Source: Cercospora beticola (taxonomy: Eukaryota > Ascomycota > Dothideomycetes > Mycosphaerellales > Mycosphaerellaceae). Taken from it: DNA of 64,000 nucleotides. Shown piece after piece: positions 47,856 to 61,189 of this stretch (the stretch's first letter is position 1; every line of letters starts with the position of its first letter). The notes beneath the pieces are model-generated. The model ran no database searches and was not told the origin of the DNA. It saw nothing but the letters and a program-made list of their open reading frames with translations. A program made the translations under genes and the position numbers. The stretch is taken from assembly GCF_033473495.1 (NCBI RefSeq), contig NC_088939.1:4588001-4652000 (forward strand), given 5' to 3'.

Positions 47856-50800
47856 AATAGAAGTCGCTTATATATAGAAGTAGCTTATATACCTCTAGAT
47901 AGTTAACTTAGTAATATCTATAGTCTTATAATAAGTATAACTCTATTAGCTTTTATAAACTCTCTCTACTATACGATCGATCTCTCGAGAGCTAATAAAG
48001 CCGAGAAAGCGAAGATCTACTCTAGTATAGTTAGAAAGTATATAGAGAAAGAGATATAAGGAGTCGAAGAATAAGAATAGTAGCGCTATATAGTAGTTAC
48101 TAAGGATCTATATAATACCGACTAGATCTATATAGTATATAGGAATAAGAGCGAGCTAATATAGGTTAAAGAGGCGATATTAAAGACTATAGTAGCGATA
48201 CTAGGAAGCCGCGTACTATACGACTAGCTCTACTCGATTAAGGTCGATAATACTAACTATATAGCTATAATTACTAAGACGAGAGACCTTCGACTAGGAG
48301 TAATTAAGATACTAGAAAAAGAGAACGAGACTAAAATCGCTAAAATTATATAGATTAGCCGAAAAGATAGTATAAAAGTATATAGGTCGATAATCGTCTA
48401 TCTAACTTATAGTAACGATATAGTACGCCTATTATAAGAATAGTACTTCTATATAGTAGGAGAATTAGTATATACTTAGGTTTACGAACTATACTAACGA
48501 CTAATATAGTACTATAGATACTAGGAGATAGACTATATCGTATATATATATAACAAACTATAGAGGTATACTAAGTACGCGTAAGAAGGTTACTACTATA
48601 CCGAATACGACGCCGAGAGTTTAGTTCTAAAGTATATCTCTTATAGTAGACTCTACGAATTATATAGTAAGAACTATCGAATACTATATCCTCCTTCTAT
48701 CGCTAATATCTAGCCTCTTAAAGGTCCTTTTACTAAATATTAGTAAGTAGCGAGTAGTATAATATAGCGTAATAAATAATATAGACCTCGAGGACTTCGG
48801 AGTTATTATATTATTAGAACTTTACTTATTTATAAAAGAGAGTAAGGTATTAACTATACTACTAGGCTATCTATACTAGACTAAAATAATACCTATAGAA
48901 ATACGCGAAGATAGATAGATAATTAGAAGTATATTCTAGATCTAGAAGGGAATAGAGAGTAAGCTAGTCCTAGTACTCTCTCCTAATATTACTATAGCGT
49001 TACTATATCTACCCGATTAGTTAGTATTTATCGTATCGGTCTATATAGTACTAGCTAACCCGTAAGTACTCGTAGAGACGATATAGCTTCTATAGTAAAG
49101 TATAGATACTATAAGGAGATAAGTAATAAAAGAAAGAATAGATATACTTCTTACTAGCGACTTTAACTAATATAACTAGCTATAGAGTAGAGACGATATC
49201 TTACCTACTCGATAAAGAGAGACAGACGGACTCGTAGACTTTATAAACGACTATACGCTATATAGTCTTCTACCGAGAGGTACTAAGATATAGTAGAATA
49301 GTAAGTATAAGAGTACTATCGATCTAGTACTAGCCTCCGAGGAACTAGCTACTATACTTATTTAGTATAGGATTTATAGAACTAAGTATAGATCGGACTA
49401 CTATACGATCGAGACTACTATTAATATTAATACGCTAGAGTATATAGTTTAGCTATACCTACTACTTAAGAATATACTCTAGAAGGAGATTTATACGAGG
49501 ATTACTAGTATACTCTAGCTATTAGCCGTAAACGTATATAGGTATATACTAGTAGATATATAGATATAGGCCGACTAACTTATAAGTATAGTACTTATAG
49601 TAGTTTATATACTTACTCCTATCGCGAAACTATTACTATATACTAAAAGGTAGTAGATATACGACCTTACTAAGCTTTATTAGATCTATATCTATTAGAG
49701 GAATAGAGTAAGAAGCTATTATAGAGTAGGAAGCTATAGCGAATAACTCGAGAAATAGATATAGATCGCTTCTAAGGAATACTATAATACTATCTATTAG
49801 TAGTAGAGGAGGTATAGAGAAGAATTCTTAGACGATACTAATAATATCTAGTAGGTAGCGAAGTATATAAAGGCCGATACTAGCCTAGGCTTATCCTAGA
49901 TCCTATTTCTTATAAGAAGAGATAGGTCGATTATAAGTAGTAAAAGAGAGTAGGCGACTAAGTTACTATTAATATTCTTTCTACCTCTTCTACTTATAAT
50001 CGAGAACGAAGAATAGTAAAAGTAGAGGAGGCTAGTCTATATATCTCCGCTTACTATAAATAAAGTTAAATAGAGTATATTCGTAGTATAGTCGTAGAAA
50101 GTAGTAGAAGAGAATAGGCTACTAGTAGTAGTATAGAAACGAGTATAGCTAGCTATAAAGAAGAGAGTTCTAATACTCTTTCGAACGTTACTATAAGAGG
50201 GAATACTACTAGTCTAATAGAAGATAGCTAAAATTATTCTACTAAAGAAACCTAATAAGAGCGACTATATAGCTACGAAGGTATAGCGACCTATCTCGTT
50301 ACTCGCTACGCTTAGTAAAGCGCTTAAAGTAGTAGTAGCTAAAAGAATATTATATATAGTCGAAACTATAGGCCTTCTACTAATAAACTACTTCGGAGCT
50401 TAGAAGAGACGATTAGTAGTATAGGCGATCCTTCTATTATAGGAATATATCTATAAGATATAGCGTAATAGGAAAGTACTTAGTCTAATTAGCTTCGACG
50501 TAAAAGATATATATAATAGAATATATAAGGAAAGACTACTATAGCGACTCTAAGTAAAAGGTATCTCTATAATACTAGTTAAATAGATCGATTCCTTCTA
50601 CTCGAACTAGTCGGCTATAATTATAGTTAATAGCTATATATCGGAGCGATAAGCGCTATAGTAAGTAGAATTACTATAGAGGTCGCTACTATTACTAGTC
50701 CTATTCCTCTTCTTTAATATAGACTTTATCTAGTATAAGATCGATAGTAATAGTAGTACTATAGTATTTATCGACGACTATATAGCGTAGGTTATAGGCC

Positions 50801-52560
50801 CCTTTATAGAGGCAAACTAAGGTAGGATCTAGGCGGTTATCGACTAAGCGATAGAGTAGGAATAAAGAAGTAGAGCTACCTTTAAAGGCGATAAGATAGT
50901 ATTTATCTACTTTATACGAATACTATACTAAAGTAGTACCCGACTAGTTCTAGTTAAGAGATAAGAGATAGAGCTAGTAAATAGTATAAAGATCCTAGAA
51001 GTAGTTATAGACTTAGAACTTCGATTCTAATAGTATATTATACGAGCGGCTACTATAGGTCTTACTACTATAATAGTACTAAAACGACTACGAGAGCTAT
51101 TACTATCTACTACCTATAGGCTATTCGAGATAATAGTAGCGCTAGTAGTCGACTATATATCGCTAGTATAGATATATAAGTATAAAGAGCGACTTATAGC
51201 TATAGTAAATCGAGTATAAAGAATCGGAGTATAGGTAGTTATAGGCTACTTCTATATAGTAGTAAAAGAAGTAGCCGAAGTAGAAGTAAGTATATATATA
51301 GTCTAGTAACGATATATAGCTAAAGCTACGAGTATATAGATCGATATTCTCTTACTACCTATAACTAATCTACTATCGAAACTTAGAGTTATATCGACCC
51401 GAAGGTTCTGCTCTCTACTATAATAGATATTAACTACTTATAAGATATCGATAAGAGATATAGAAAGTATCGCGCTATATATAGTAGTACTATAGTACTA
51501 GCGACTAGTAGTAGATATAAAGGAAATAATAGAGGAAGTAGTAAATACTACTAAATAGAGCGTAGATATCTATATTATAATAAGCTCCTTAGCGAGAAAT
51601 AATATTATCGGAGTAGGAGTCGTAATATAAGATACCGAGTAGAGAGAGCCTTTATCTACTATCGTCTCGACTATAGTATTAGTAAGGAAGGAGTATAACC
51701 TATATATAGCAGCCTTAATAGCGTTAGTAGAAAGCCTTATATAAATATCTCTATCTATAGTCTCGTAGAATATATATCTCTTCTTAGATAACCGAGTAGT
51801 ACTATAGGCTATATATAGTCCTAGATACTAGTTAGAATAGGAGACTATATAGTAGATCTATAAGAGTATAGGAGCCTTATAGAGCTATAATACTATCCGG
51901 TTAGTATAGTATTCTACTCTCGAGTTTAAGCTTAGCTAGAAAGCAAAAGAGGTAGCAAAAGCTATAATAGAGCTAGGTCGAATACTATAGTCGACCCGGC
52001 TAGTAGCTAGATCGACTACTATTAGCCTCTTAAAAGTAGAAATAAGAAAACGATAGTAACTAATCGAAGATATAGGAAGATATATATAACGAATCGATAC
52101 TATAATACCTAGGCTATATATACGAATACTATATAATTGTCTTAGAAGTAAATAAGTAAGCGTATTAGTATAGCTCTAGACTAGAATATTATAACTAAAT
52201 AGCTATCTCTACTAGATAGGAGCTATAGAATTAGACTAGTATATATATATATAAGTAAGTAAAACTATTAAGTATTTCTTATTCTAGTACTATCTATAGG
52301 ATAATCTCCGACTATAGATACTATAATATATAGATACTATAAGAGGTAATATCTCCTTCTTTCTTAGAGGAAAGATAGTATTAGATAACGAGAAGTAGAA
52401 ACCTATAATAGAAGTAGTCTTAGCGACTATCTAGTTTATAATAGCTATAGGCTACCTCGAGAGCTTACTATATTAACCTTCCTCTAGCTAGAGAATAGTT
52501 AACTAAGATATATAAAGTATATAATACTAGTAACTCTATACCTACTACTACTAACTATAC
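47856..52560 (+). mobile_element. LINE 3, Tad1-like, plus strand
   Basis: ORF1 ends in zinc knuckles at about 48,500-48,690, the Cys/His now Tyr. The endonuclease follows, with TSDFNQYNQL near 49,155 and STIDLVLASEELAT near 49,315. RT starts LLKKPNKSDYIATKV (about 50,235) and continues through RPISLLATLSKAL, FDVKDIYN (about 50,497) and FIDDY (about 50,770). RNase H begins near 51,580 (RNNIIGVGVV). The C-terminal block ISFFLxGKIV near 52,355 is the usual end of fungal Tad1-type LINE polyproteins. The left end is hidden by the Gypsy insertion; the right end is approximate. Confidence 0.85.
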
Positions 52561-52679
52561 GATAGACTATCTCGAGGCGGCGTATCTAATATATAACTAT
52601 ACTACTAACTTTACTACTCTACCTCTAATACGCTAGGTCGCCGAGGTAATATATAAAGTTATATAGAAATATTAGCGCT

Positions 52680-55560
52680 AAACTATACCTATAACTCCTA
52701 TAGCGTCGGGATTATCTACGCGCTAGATATCGAGAAGGCTATAGTAGAAGTAACGCTAGATAAAGAATATAGTAGGCTAGCGAAGATAGCCGAGGATAAT
52801 AATATATACTTATTTAGTAGAATTAGAGCGTATAATATAGTAGTTATCTACCTTCCTACTAGTATTATAAGGAAGGCTTTAGTAGCTATTATAGCTAAGG
52901 ATATAATATATAGCTTCCTAATTAAGATTAGCTTTATAGTTAGTATTTATAGTAGAGTATAGAATAAGAAGACAGATATTAGACTCGGTAACGTAATCGT
53001 TAGCTAGCTAGACGGGATATATAGTAGCGTTATATAGTAGAACTATAGTAAGATAGAAAGAAATAAAGTATTCTAGAGAAAAAGAATACTAAATAAGCTA
53101 CTACGCCTATTACTAAATATAGTATAGAGTCTAAAAGCGAAGTATCTACTTAAAGATAGCGTAGTTAGCACTTACCTCGAGCGGATATTCGCTAAGTATC
53201 TATAGCTAGTAGACGAGTTTAAATACTAAGGCCTAGAGTATAATAAGCTATTTAAAGCTAGCTATAGTTATATTAGTAAAGGTAGCTACGATAGCTACGA
53301 TAAAGCTAGAACTATTAGACAAAAACTAGGCTATAAGGATAATAAGCTAAGGATATACTATAGTAATATTACGTCGGGCGACTAGGTAATAAAGAATAGG
53401 CCGATAAGAGACTATATTATATAAGAAGAAGGGATTCTATACTTCGAGATAGAGGCGGTAGAGCTAATAGATACGTTTCTATATATAGTTATCTATAAAG
53501 TATATAACTACGTAGACTCGTATAAGAATAAGTAGTAGTAGCTCTATATAGCGGCTATAGTAGCGTACTATATAAAAGAGCTTCTTAGAGAGGTAGATCT
53601 ATAGAGAGTAGAGTAGCTAGAGCTAGCGAGTAAGTAGAATATATATAGTACTATAATTAATTTTATATAACGAACGCGAGAGGCTCGAGCTAACGAGAGA
53701 TAGGCTACTAGATCCTATTTAGTATAAAAGAAGTATCTATAATAGACTATTTCGTATAATATAAGATAGAGATAGGCTAGCTCGAAGCCTTCTTCTACTC
53801 CGGATCCGAGAGTACTCGTAAGAAGGTATTTATAGTATATAGACTTAGTAGTATAGGTAAGACCTAGCTATATATAGAGTATATATAGAGGTACCGAGCC
53901 GACTTTATAGCTATCTTCTAGCTAGATAGGTCGTCGAAGAATATACTTAAGTAGTCGCTTACGAGTATAGTAGCTAGACTATCTAGTAGTATAGTATCGC
54001 CGGCTATATAGATATTATAGAATAGCTATAATATAGAAGAGTTAATAGATATCCTATAGTAGTAGCTATCGCTAGAGGCTAATACTAGCTAGCTAGTAGT
54101 CCTAGATAACGTCGACTACGAGTAGTAAGTAGTATATTATAGTCTAGACTCTTAGGTATATAACTATAAGGACTTCTTACTTTCTATAAATTATAGAAGT
54201 ATCTTAATTACGATAAGGCTCGCTAGACTATAGCGCTCCGGGTAGAGCCTCTACCTATCCGAGGTTAACTATAATCTAAGTAGATAGATACTCGAGTTAT
54301 ATATAAGTAGGTATTTACTAGATATATAAATATAACTATACCTATACGATCTATAGCTTAAGAACCGAGTTACTAATATATAACTTATATATAGGCGCCG
54401 ATATACTCCTCGAGAAGCTTAGTAGCTTGCCTCTTATACTCGTCTAGGTAGGTACGTATCTCTAGTAGACGAATATATCGGTCGTAGCGTATATTAGATA
54501 CTACGATATAACGTAGGACGTTCTAATATACTACTAAGACTAGTATCTACTCTAAGAATACGTATAGAGAAGTATATTAATAACGTAGAAGCTATCCTAC
54601 TAGTAGGTATACTTAGTTAAGCTAGAGATAACGAAGCTCCTCGATTTTTAGGCGTTCTTATATTATAGAGACGTATCCTATAGGCTTATTAAAATATATA
54701 TATAAGCTTCTTAGTAGAGGAAGAGTAGTATAGAAAATATACTCGACTTTATAATAGACGAGCTTTTATTCTAAGATTCGCTTAGTATCCTTATATAGTA
54801 CTCTCTTATAAGCGCTAAGAAGAGTAGTACCGGATTCTCTATTTACTTAGTTATATACTAATAGAGTCTATATAATATTATAGATAAGGAAGTTAGAGTA
54901 GCGTTATATATAATTGCGATCTAGATTATAGCGAGAATAGTACTATCGAGTAGTACTAGCTAGCTCTTAAAAGTATAAGAATTACTACTATATATAAAGA
55001 TAGTAGCTACTCGACTTAATAAAGAGACTATAGTAACTAGTTTAGAGTATAAGCTTTATAGAATAGCTCTCTTTATATAGAAGTAGGAAAGCTTATAAGT
55101 AGTAGAGATACTATATATATAAATACTAAGAGAATATAAGAAGATATAGAGACCGAAGTATATTGCTACTCTCGATACTATTAATAATCTCGAGATCCTC
55201 TATAAAGTTTAAAATAGAATAAAGAAAGTAGAAGAGATATATTTCTAAGTACTAAGTAGAAAGAAGGAGATATAGAGACCGAAGTATATATCTACTCTTA
55301 ATACTATTAATAATCTCGGGAACCTCTACTCTAATTAAAGTAGAATAAAGAAAGTAGAAGAGATATATCTCCGAGCGCTAAGTAAGTTCGAGGAGATATA
55401 GAGACTAAAGTATATATCTACTCTCGATACTATTAATAATCTCGAGGCTTTCTATAAGAATTAAAATAGAATAAAGGAAGTAGAAGAAATATATCTCTAG
55501 ATACTAAGTAAGTATAAGAAGATCGAAGGAAATTACGAATCCCGAATTCGTAGCTTATAA
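52680..55560 (+). pseudogene. RIP-mutated NLR: nucleoside phosphorylase / NB-ARC / TPR
   Basis: A degenerate host-type gene, not a transposon protein. It opens SVGIIYALDIEKAIVE at about 52,702, the RIP form of the VGIICALPxEKAAVE start of PNP_UDP domains in fungal NLRs. GNVIVSQLDGIY (about 52,990) and EGILYFEIEA (53,430) follow. The P-loop now reads YRLSSIGKT (about 53,837-53,863), with FTAIFW-like FIAIF, and the Walker B strand is LVVLDNVDYE (about 54,088). The C-terminus holds kinesin-light-chain-type TPRs in exact 126-bp (42-codon) units from 55,142. This architecture is an established fungal STAND/NLR type linked to non-self recognition and programmed cell death. The frame is kept over nearly 3 kb with substitutions only, so the copy was killed by RIP and not by slow decay. 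Confidence 0.87.
55142..55519 (+). repeat. Three TPR-encoding tandem units, 126 bp each
   Basis: Units start with agatatagag at 55,142, 55,268 and 55,394. Each encodes a 42-residue TPR with the TLDTINNLE helix A and RIKEVEEIYLxxLS helix B pattern. The equal spacing shows no indels. Confidence 0.88.
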
Positions 55561-56100
55561 GAGTACTTTTTAGCTCTTAAGCTATAGTATAATATAGCTA
55601 AAAGCTCTACTATATAATCTATAAATACTAGGAAGGAGAATACGAGTATAAGCTAGACTAGAAAAAGAGACTATCTACTTCGACTTCTAGAAAGAAGATA
55701 ATAGAGTAAGTAGGCTATAATCTATATAGGCTTATTAATATATTTAGCTAGCGATATAAATACGCTAGCTCTATAGCTTTATTAGTATATATATACCTAA
55801 TATCTTGTCTTCCTTAATCTATAGTAGTTCCGGATTTCCTTTAGACTATATTAGATATTAAAAGAAATATATTCGTTCTATAGTTTCCTATAGTAAGAAC
55901 TAAGTTAAGCTATATCTATTATTCTAAATATCTTCTTCGTATACTCTACTACTATATTTGTACTACTAGAGCTTAATATTACTCTAGTACTATAGTATAT
56001 CTCTTAATATATTCCTCGAATAGCGATATCGCTCTAGCTTCTAAATCTAGTATATTTAATTCTTACTTACTTCTTATAAGCTATTTTTCGCTACTCCTAG
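55561..56100. other. Spacer between NLR relic and transposase relic
   Basis: RIP-mutated; it probably includes the 3' flank of the NLR and the terminal region of the transposon to the right. No terminal inverted repeat could be fixed by eye. Confidence 0.4.
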
Positions 56101-57790
56101 CCGCGCTAAGTCTAGTTTCGGGAGTATATAAACTTAATCTAGCTATCTTTCGTTTACTACTACGCTCTTTCTTACCTATAATTAGAACTATAGCTTCTAC
56201 TATACTTTTTATAATTTTCCTAGCCTCTTTCTCTATTTTCTTAGTCTCTTTCTTAGTCTCTTTCCTAGCGCGCTCTACTCTTACTTTCTCGAGGTCTTCG
56301 TAGCTTATTACTCTCGCTATCTCTATAACGTTTAACTTAGTTAAGTAGCGGACCTTAACTTCGTTATTAACTTCTATTAGAAAATAGTTTTACTAGTAGA
56401 AGAGAGTATACTTAGTAAAGGATAGTTATATAGTATTAATAAGCTTCTAAAGGTACCTCTAGAGACGCTACTTCTTTGTCTTATCTAGTAGGTAGGCGTC
56501 CTACTCGATTAGGTATTATAGCGAAGTAATAGCTTCTATAGATATAGAAGTAATAGGAGTCTATAGTATATTACTTTTATTACTAGTACCTACTTATACC
56601 TAAGTAACTTCCTAAACTATAACTTTTATAAGAGGCTTAGGAGTATCTCTAATAATACTAGTAGTATTAAAGAGAAATAGGCCGGCCTTTAACTACCTAG
56701 CTCGAATATTTCTTAATATAAGTATACGATCCTATATAGAGCTATATAAGTAAGTAAAATATTCTTTTCTAACTATACCTATACTACTACGTTCTAACTA
56801 TTCGACTTAATTATAATAGGCTACCTTTAGTAGGCTAAAGACCGAAACGTTATAAGGCTAGAGCTTATAGGATATATAAAATAGAATATAATATAGAATA
56901 ATATTATTTTCGAAATAGATCTAAGACTTCGAGGATCTTATATATTCTAAAACTATTATAGATTAGTACTTATAGCTTCTACCTCGCGTAGTCTTTAGTT
57001 TAAGTATTAAAGATAAGCTTTAGCTATTATAAGCTAAGATATAAGTCGGTATACCTACTATCGGAAAACGTATAGTACTATTCTAGAGTAGAATATATAC
57101 TCTAATTAGATCTATAAGTTAAAGCGGGCTAGATTATTATCGGATTTAGATATCTACTATTAGTACTAATATACTCGATTACTATAATCGTCGTACGCTT
57201 AATATATACGCCTCTACTTCCTTATTAATTATCTCTACTAATAAGAACTTTAACTAAGCTAAGCTAGGAGAGTATAATACTAGTCTTATCTATATTATAA
57301 ATATTCTCTTATAAAATATTCGGATCCTATAAAACTAGGCCGATTACTTCGAACTAGTATATTACCTTATCTTAAATATTATACTAGTTCTAGTCTAGCA
57401 CTTTTGCTATACTAGCTTTTAGCTCCGAATAGCGTCTATAGAAAAACTAAAGCTAGTTCTTCTTAGATAGCTTACTTAGTCTTCTCGTAGAGAGTTATTA
57501 GTAAGTAAAGCTAAAGGCTATCGAGCTTACGTACTTAATCTATACTAGGCGACTAAGTATATCTTAATATATAAGAAACTTTATAATAGCTTTTTCTTTC
57601 TATAGATCGAGATATTATTAGCTTCGAGCTTTCTCTATAAGTAATCGCTATCTATATACGTAATACTAAAGCGTAGTACGAGGTATATTACTACGACTAG
57701 AACGAGCTCGAAAAGAGCTTTCTAAGCTAGAGTAGATATCTTCGGCTAAGGCCTAACTAGCTCTATCTATAGTACGTTAATATACTAAAA
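56100..57790 (-). mobile_element. Fot1/pogo-type (Tc1-mariner) transposase relic
   Basis: On the minus strand the C-terminal DDE region reads KLQPYNVSVFSLLKVAYYN (about 56,875-56,816), the RIP form of the HxLQPLDVGVFxPLKxAY block of pogo/Fot1 transposases. Upstream lies TTIIVIEYIST (about 57,195), matching the strand after the first catalytic Asp. A basic, Lys/Glu-rich tail (about 56,300-56,170, KETKKETKKIEKEARK) is also typical. Neither terminal inverted repeats nor TA duplications were located. Confidence 0.75.
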
Positions 57791-58113
57791 TAAAGACTAG
57801 AAGACTAGAAGAGTAGGAAACTAGAAAGTAGGCTCTATAGATACTCGAGAAGTTATCTAAGAATAGATAGTAGATAGAAGTAGATAGACTATAGATATTA
57901 AGGAAGTATTTAGAAGTAAGTAGCTATACGCTATAGTATATAGTATAATATATCTAAATATAGCGTAGCGTAAGTATTTATTAATATACGTTATAGTCTT
58001 ATATAGCGCTATTATATATCCTAAAATCTTATACGAACTAAAGCTTCTTCTACCGACTAGAGATACTCTTAGTATATATATCTATATATTAGAATAATAT
58101 ATTAAGTAGAGCA

Positions 58114-58343
58114 TATTAGAAAGTATAGTCTAGTTAGATATTCTAAGAGATACTTTAGGAATTAGAGTTAGGTAATATAGGTTATATAATACTAGGTTAT
58201 ATAACCTAGCTAATACCTATCTTAGAAGTAAGATATAACCTATAACTAACTAATATAATTAACTCGGTTAGTTCCTACTTATTATCTCTACTTCTACTAT
58301 TTTATACCTATCCGACGAGTGCCTATAAGAATATAATTTAATA
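58114..58343 (+). repeat. Solo Copia LTR (230 bp) with intact target duplication
   Basis: Full-length match to the LTR at 14,530 and 25,307. It is flanked by gagca at 58,109-58,113 and 58,344-58,348. No internal region is present, so it arose by recombination between the two LTRs of a complete insertion. Confidence 0.92.
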
Positions 58344-58348
58344 GAGCA

Positions 58349-59752
58349 CTATATTTCTAGACTACTTAACTATAGTATCTACCTTCCGAAGCTAGGAAAT
58401 AGTTGCGTTACGATTGAGTAGTAGAGTTATATCGCTTAAGAGTTAATTACTTATATTAGTATACTAATTAATAGTACGACTAGCTTATCTAATATTACGT
58501 AATACTTTAGTAGAATAATAGAGGGACGAGTATATATTAGAAGTATCTTACTTATATCTATATAAATATATAGGAAAATATATATAGATATAACTTTTAT
58601 AATATAGCTCGTATTATAGAGTAGCTCGCTAAACTAGAAAGAGAAAGAGAGGAGAGATATTAGTAGGTCGGAGGCCGGCGAGGAGATATACCTATATATA
58701 GTACTAGCTACGAACCTTCGTCTACTCTAGAAAGTAGTTCGGAGAGCTAAGATATCTCTATAGTAAGTTCTATAGTAGTAGATAGTAGACGTATATAGTA
58801 TATAACTAATAAAAGTAGAGCTCGCCTTACTAGCTACTATTAGAATAATAAGAGACGCCGAGGATATTCTAGTATCTATAAAAGTAAAAGTAAAGTTAAG
58901 GAGTTAAAAGGGAACTTAGAGAACTCGTCGCTACTTAAAGTTTCTTATAATAAGAGGATAAATTTAAAGAAAGAAGAGATAGTTAGTATAGGCGCGTTAG
59001 GTCCTATACTCTTATAAGAGCTTAATATATATAGGGCGTAGTAAACTCTATATATAATAGATAATAAGAACTACTAGTCTATACTACTAGCCGATAGGTA
59101 TTGCTCTAGCCTAGAGCTAGTAGAAAGAAGTAACTATTATCTTATAGAAGTACTCTATAAGAAGATAGTAGTAGAAGAAGAGAAGACTATTTCGTACTCT
59201 TATCGAATAGCTCTCTAGGTATTAATCTGCTCTACCTAGAGAAAGTAAAAGTTATATAATACTCCGACGCGACTAAACGAGATAAAAGTACTACTACCTA
59301 TAAGTAGGAAAATTAATAGCGTAAGATAGCCCGAGGTTTAGTTAGGCCTTAGGACTTTAGTTTAGAAGAATACTATTATACGTCTATATAGTAGAACGAG
59401 AATAAGAAACTAAAGGATAAGCGATAAGAACTCTATCTCGAGCTAAGAGGTAGAATATAAGTAAGAAACGAAAGGTATACGACTAGGTATTATATACCGA
59501 GCGCTAGAAAAAACAAAAAGATAGTAAGAATATAGTAAAGCTCTCGGACTTAGGTTTTCTTTATAAGATAAGGTTTTTGCCTAACTAGATAGGCAATTAT
59601 AATAGTACTCTTATAGAGTAGCTATCTCGATTATACTCGTATAAAAACAAATCTAGAGAATATTTTAAGTTAAGATAGTAAACGAGAGTATAAATATAAA
59701 GTTAATACTTAGAGATAGCTTATATAGATATTAGATCTATATATAGCTAGAT
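58349..59752. other. Unidentified RIP-degenerate sequence, CpG-rich
   Basis: Degenerate; no domain recognised. It interrupts or follows the elements on either side. Nothing else can be supported. Confidence 0.3.
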
Positions 59753-59766
59753 TAAATAATATAATA

Positions 59767-61001
59767 GATAGATAGATAATTCTTATATACTAGTCTACCT
59801 CTTTTAAATAGAGTAAGTAGTACGCTCTATATATTTCGTAGGTAGAAAAGCTCTTATACTAGTACTCCGGTAGAAAAACCTCCTTATATCCTTATATTTT
59901 ATAGTAAGCTCTATATAGCCTACTACTTCTATAGTCTCTAGTTCTCCTTAGGATAATTTATATTATCTTAATAGTTTAGTTCCTTTATAATATAGTTCTC
60001 CTTAGTTATTTCTTATATTATTAGTACTTAGGAGCCTAATCCTCTTACCTACTAGCTTAGAGACTTAAGCCTATATATATAGTCTTAGTCCCTACGCTAG
60101 TATCTATTTTAATCTTATATCTAACTCTTTCTTACTAGTCTATAGTAGGAGCTCTCTCTAATATTAAGATCCTACTCTAAACTTTCTATTTTACTTAGTA
60201 TCTAAGTTATATAACCTATATTTATAGAAATTATATTAAGTAGTAGTATTCTAAACTAGCCCTTCTATTATAGGTAGCCTTAAGTATAGAATAAGAGTTA
60301 CTTTTATTAGATACTCTGCCTTTAGAGTTAGTTATAAGATATCTAGGAGAGCTAGACCTTAGATAAATATCTCTATTCCTATAGTTCTACTAGTTATTAC
60401 CTAATTCTACTATAGGACCTATAAATAGGCTCTATAGACGGGGTACCTAATCCCTTAGAATAAGTAGTTAACCTAGTAGTACTAGAGGTATATACTAGTA
60501 TATAGAGGTATATTTTTCTTTTTCTCTAGAGTACTTCCTAAGAGATTTCTAGGCCTTTTATTTAGCTTATTATTCTGCCTTCTACCTAGACTAGGACGTT
60601 TTCCTTATAGTTTTAGCTACTTTATCTTATACTCCTCTCTGCTCTTTCTGCTTTACTTTAAAGCTTTAATTATAGTATACTCCTTCCTTCTCTTTAGCTT
60701 ATTTTAGTACTAGGTTACTACTCTAGCTCCTAAGCCTAGAATAGAATTTACTATCTAGAGATTCTAGTCTAGTCTCTTAGTACTAGGTCTTATATTAGTT
60801 CTAGCCGCGCTAGCTCTAGTTTATAGTATTCGTTAGAGTTCGCCTAGTATATACTTCTATAGATTTCTAGACTTTCTTTTTTTTTTATTACTTTCTTCCT
60901 ATCTATATAGGTATCTAGCTACCCTATACTTTACTAGTATAGCCGAAGCTATCTGTTTCTACCTACGACTACGTAGAAGTATATAATAGGACTTCGTAGG
61001 C
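59767..61001 (-). mobile_element. 1.24-kb non-autonomous retroelement, copy C
   Basis: Minus-strand copy of the element at 36,915. On its own strand it starts gcctacgaag (from 61,001 downward) and ends in (tatc)n at 59,767. The 14-bp target duplication taaataatataata lies at 59,753-59,766 and 61,002-61,015. Both copies keep the same 5' end, so this is not random 5' truncation. Confidence 0.82.
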
Positions 61002-61002
61002 T

Positions 61003-61127
61003 AAATAATATAATATAATATAATATAATATAATATAATATAATATAATATAATATAATATAATATAATATAATATAATATAATATAATATAATATAATA
61101 TAATATAATATAATATAATATAATATA
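61003..61127. repeat. (TAATA)n microsatellite
   Basis: About 24 near-perfect copies of a 5-bp unit. Copy C of the 1.24-kb element inserted at its left edge. A shorter run of the same unit recurs at 61,170-61,195 after a duplicated 40-bp flank. Confidence 0.9.
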
Positions 61128-61189
61128 TTATTATAGTAGGATATTAGATCTATATATAGCTAGATTAAATAATATAATATAATATAATA

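Larger units (their letters stand above)
59727..61179. repeat. 40-bp direct repeat flanking copy C and the microsatellite
   Basis: The 40 bp at 59,727-59,766 and 61,140-61,179 are identical; both run from gatattagatc to aataatataata. The piece after the microsatellite (tatatta-t/c-tatagta) is also repeated near 61,190. This suggests a tandem duplication older than the insertion of copy C. Confidence 0.7.

Noticed and set aside
61003..61127. Centromeric satellite or CRISPR-like array
   Set aside because: A pure 5-bp microsatellite without spacers, in a fungal RIP block.
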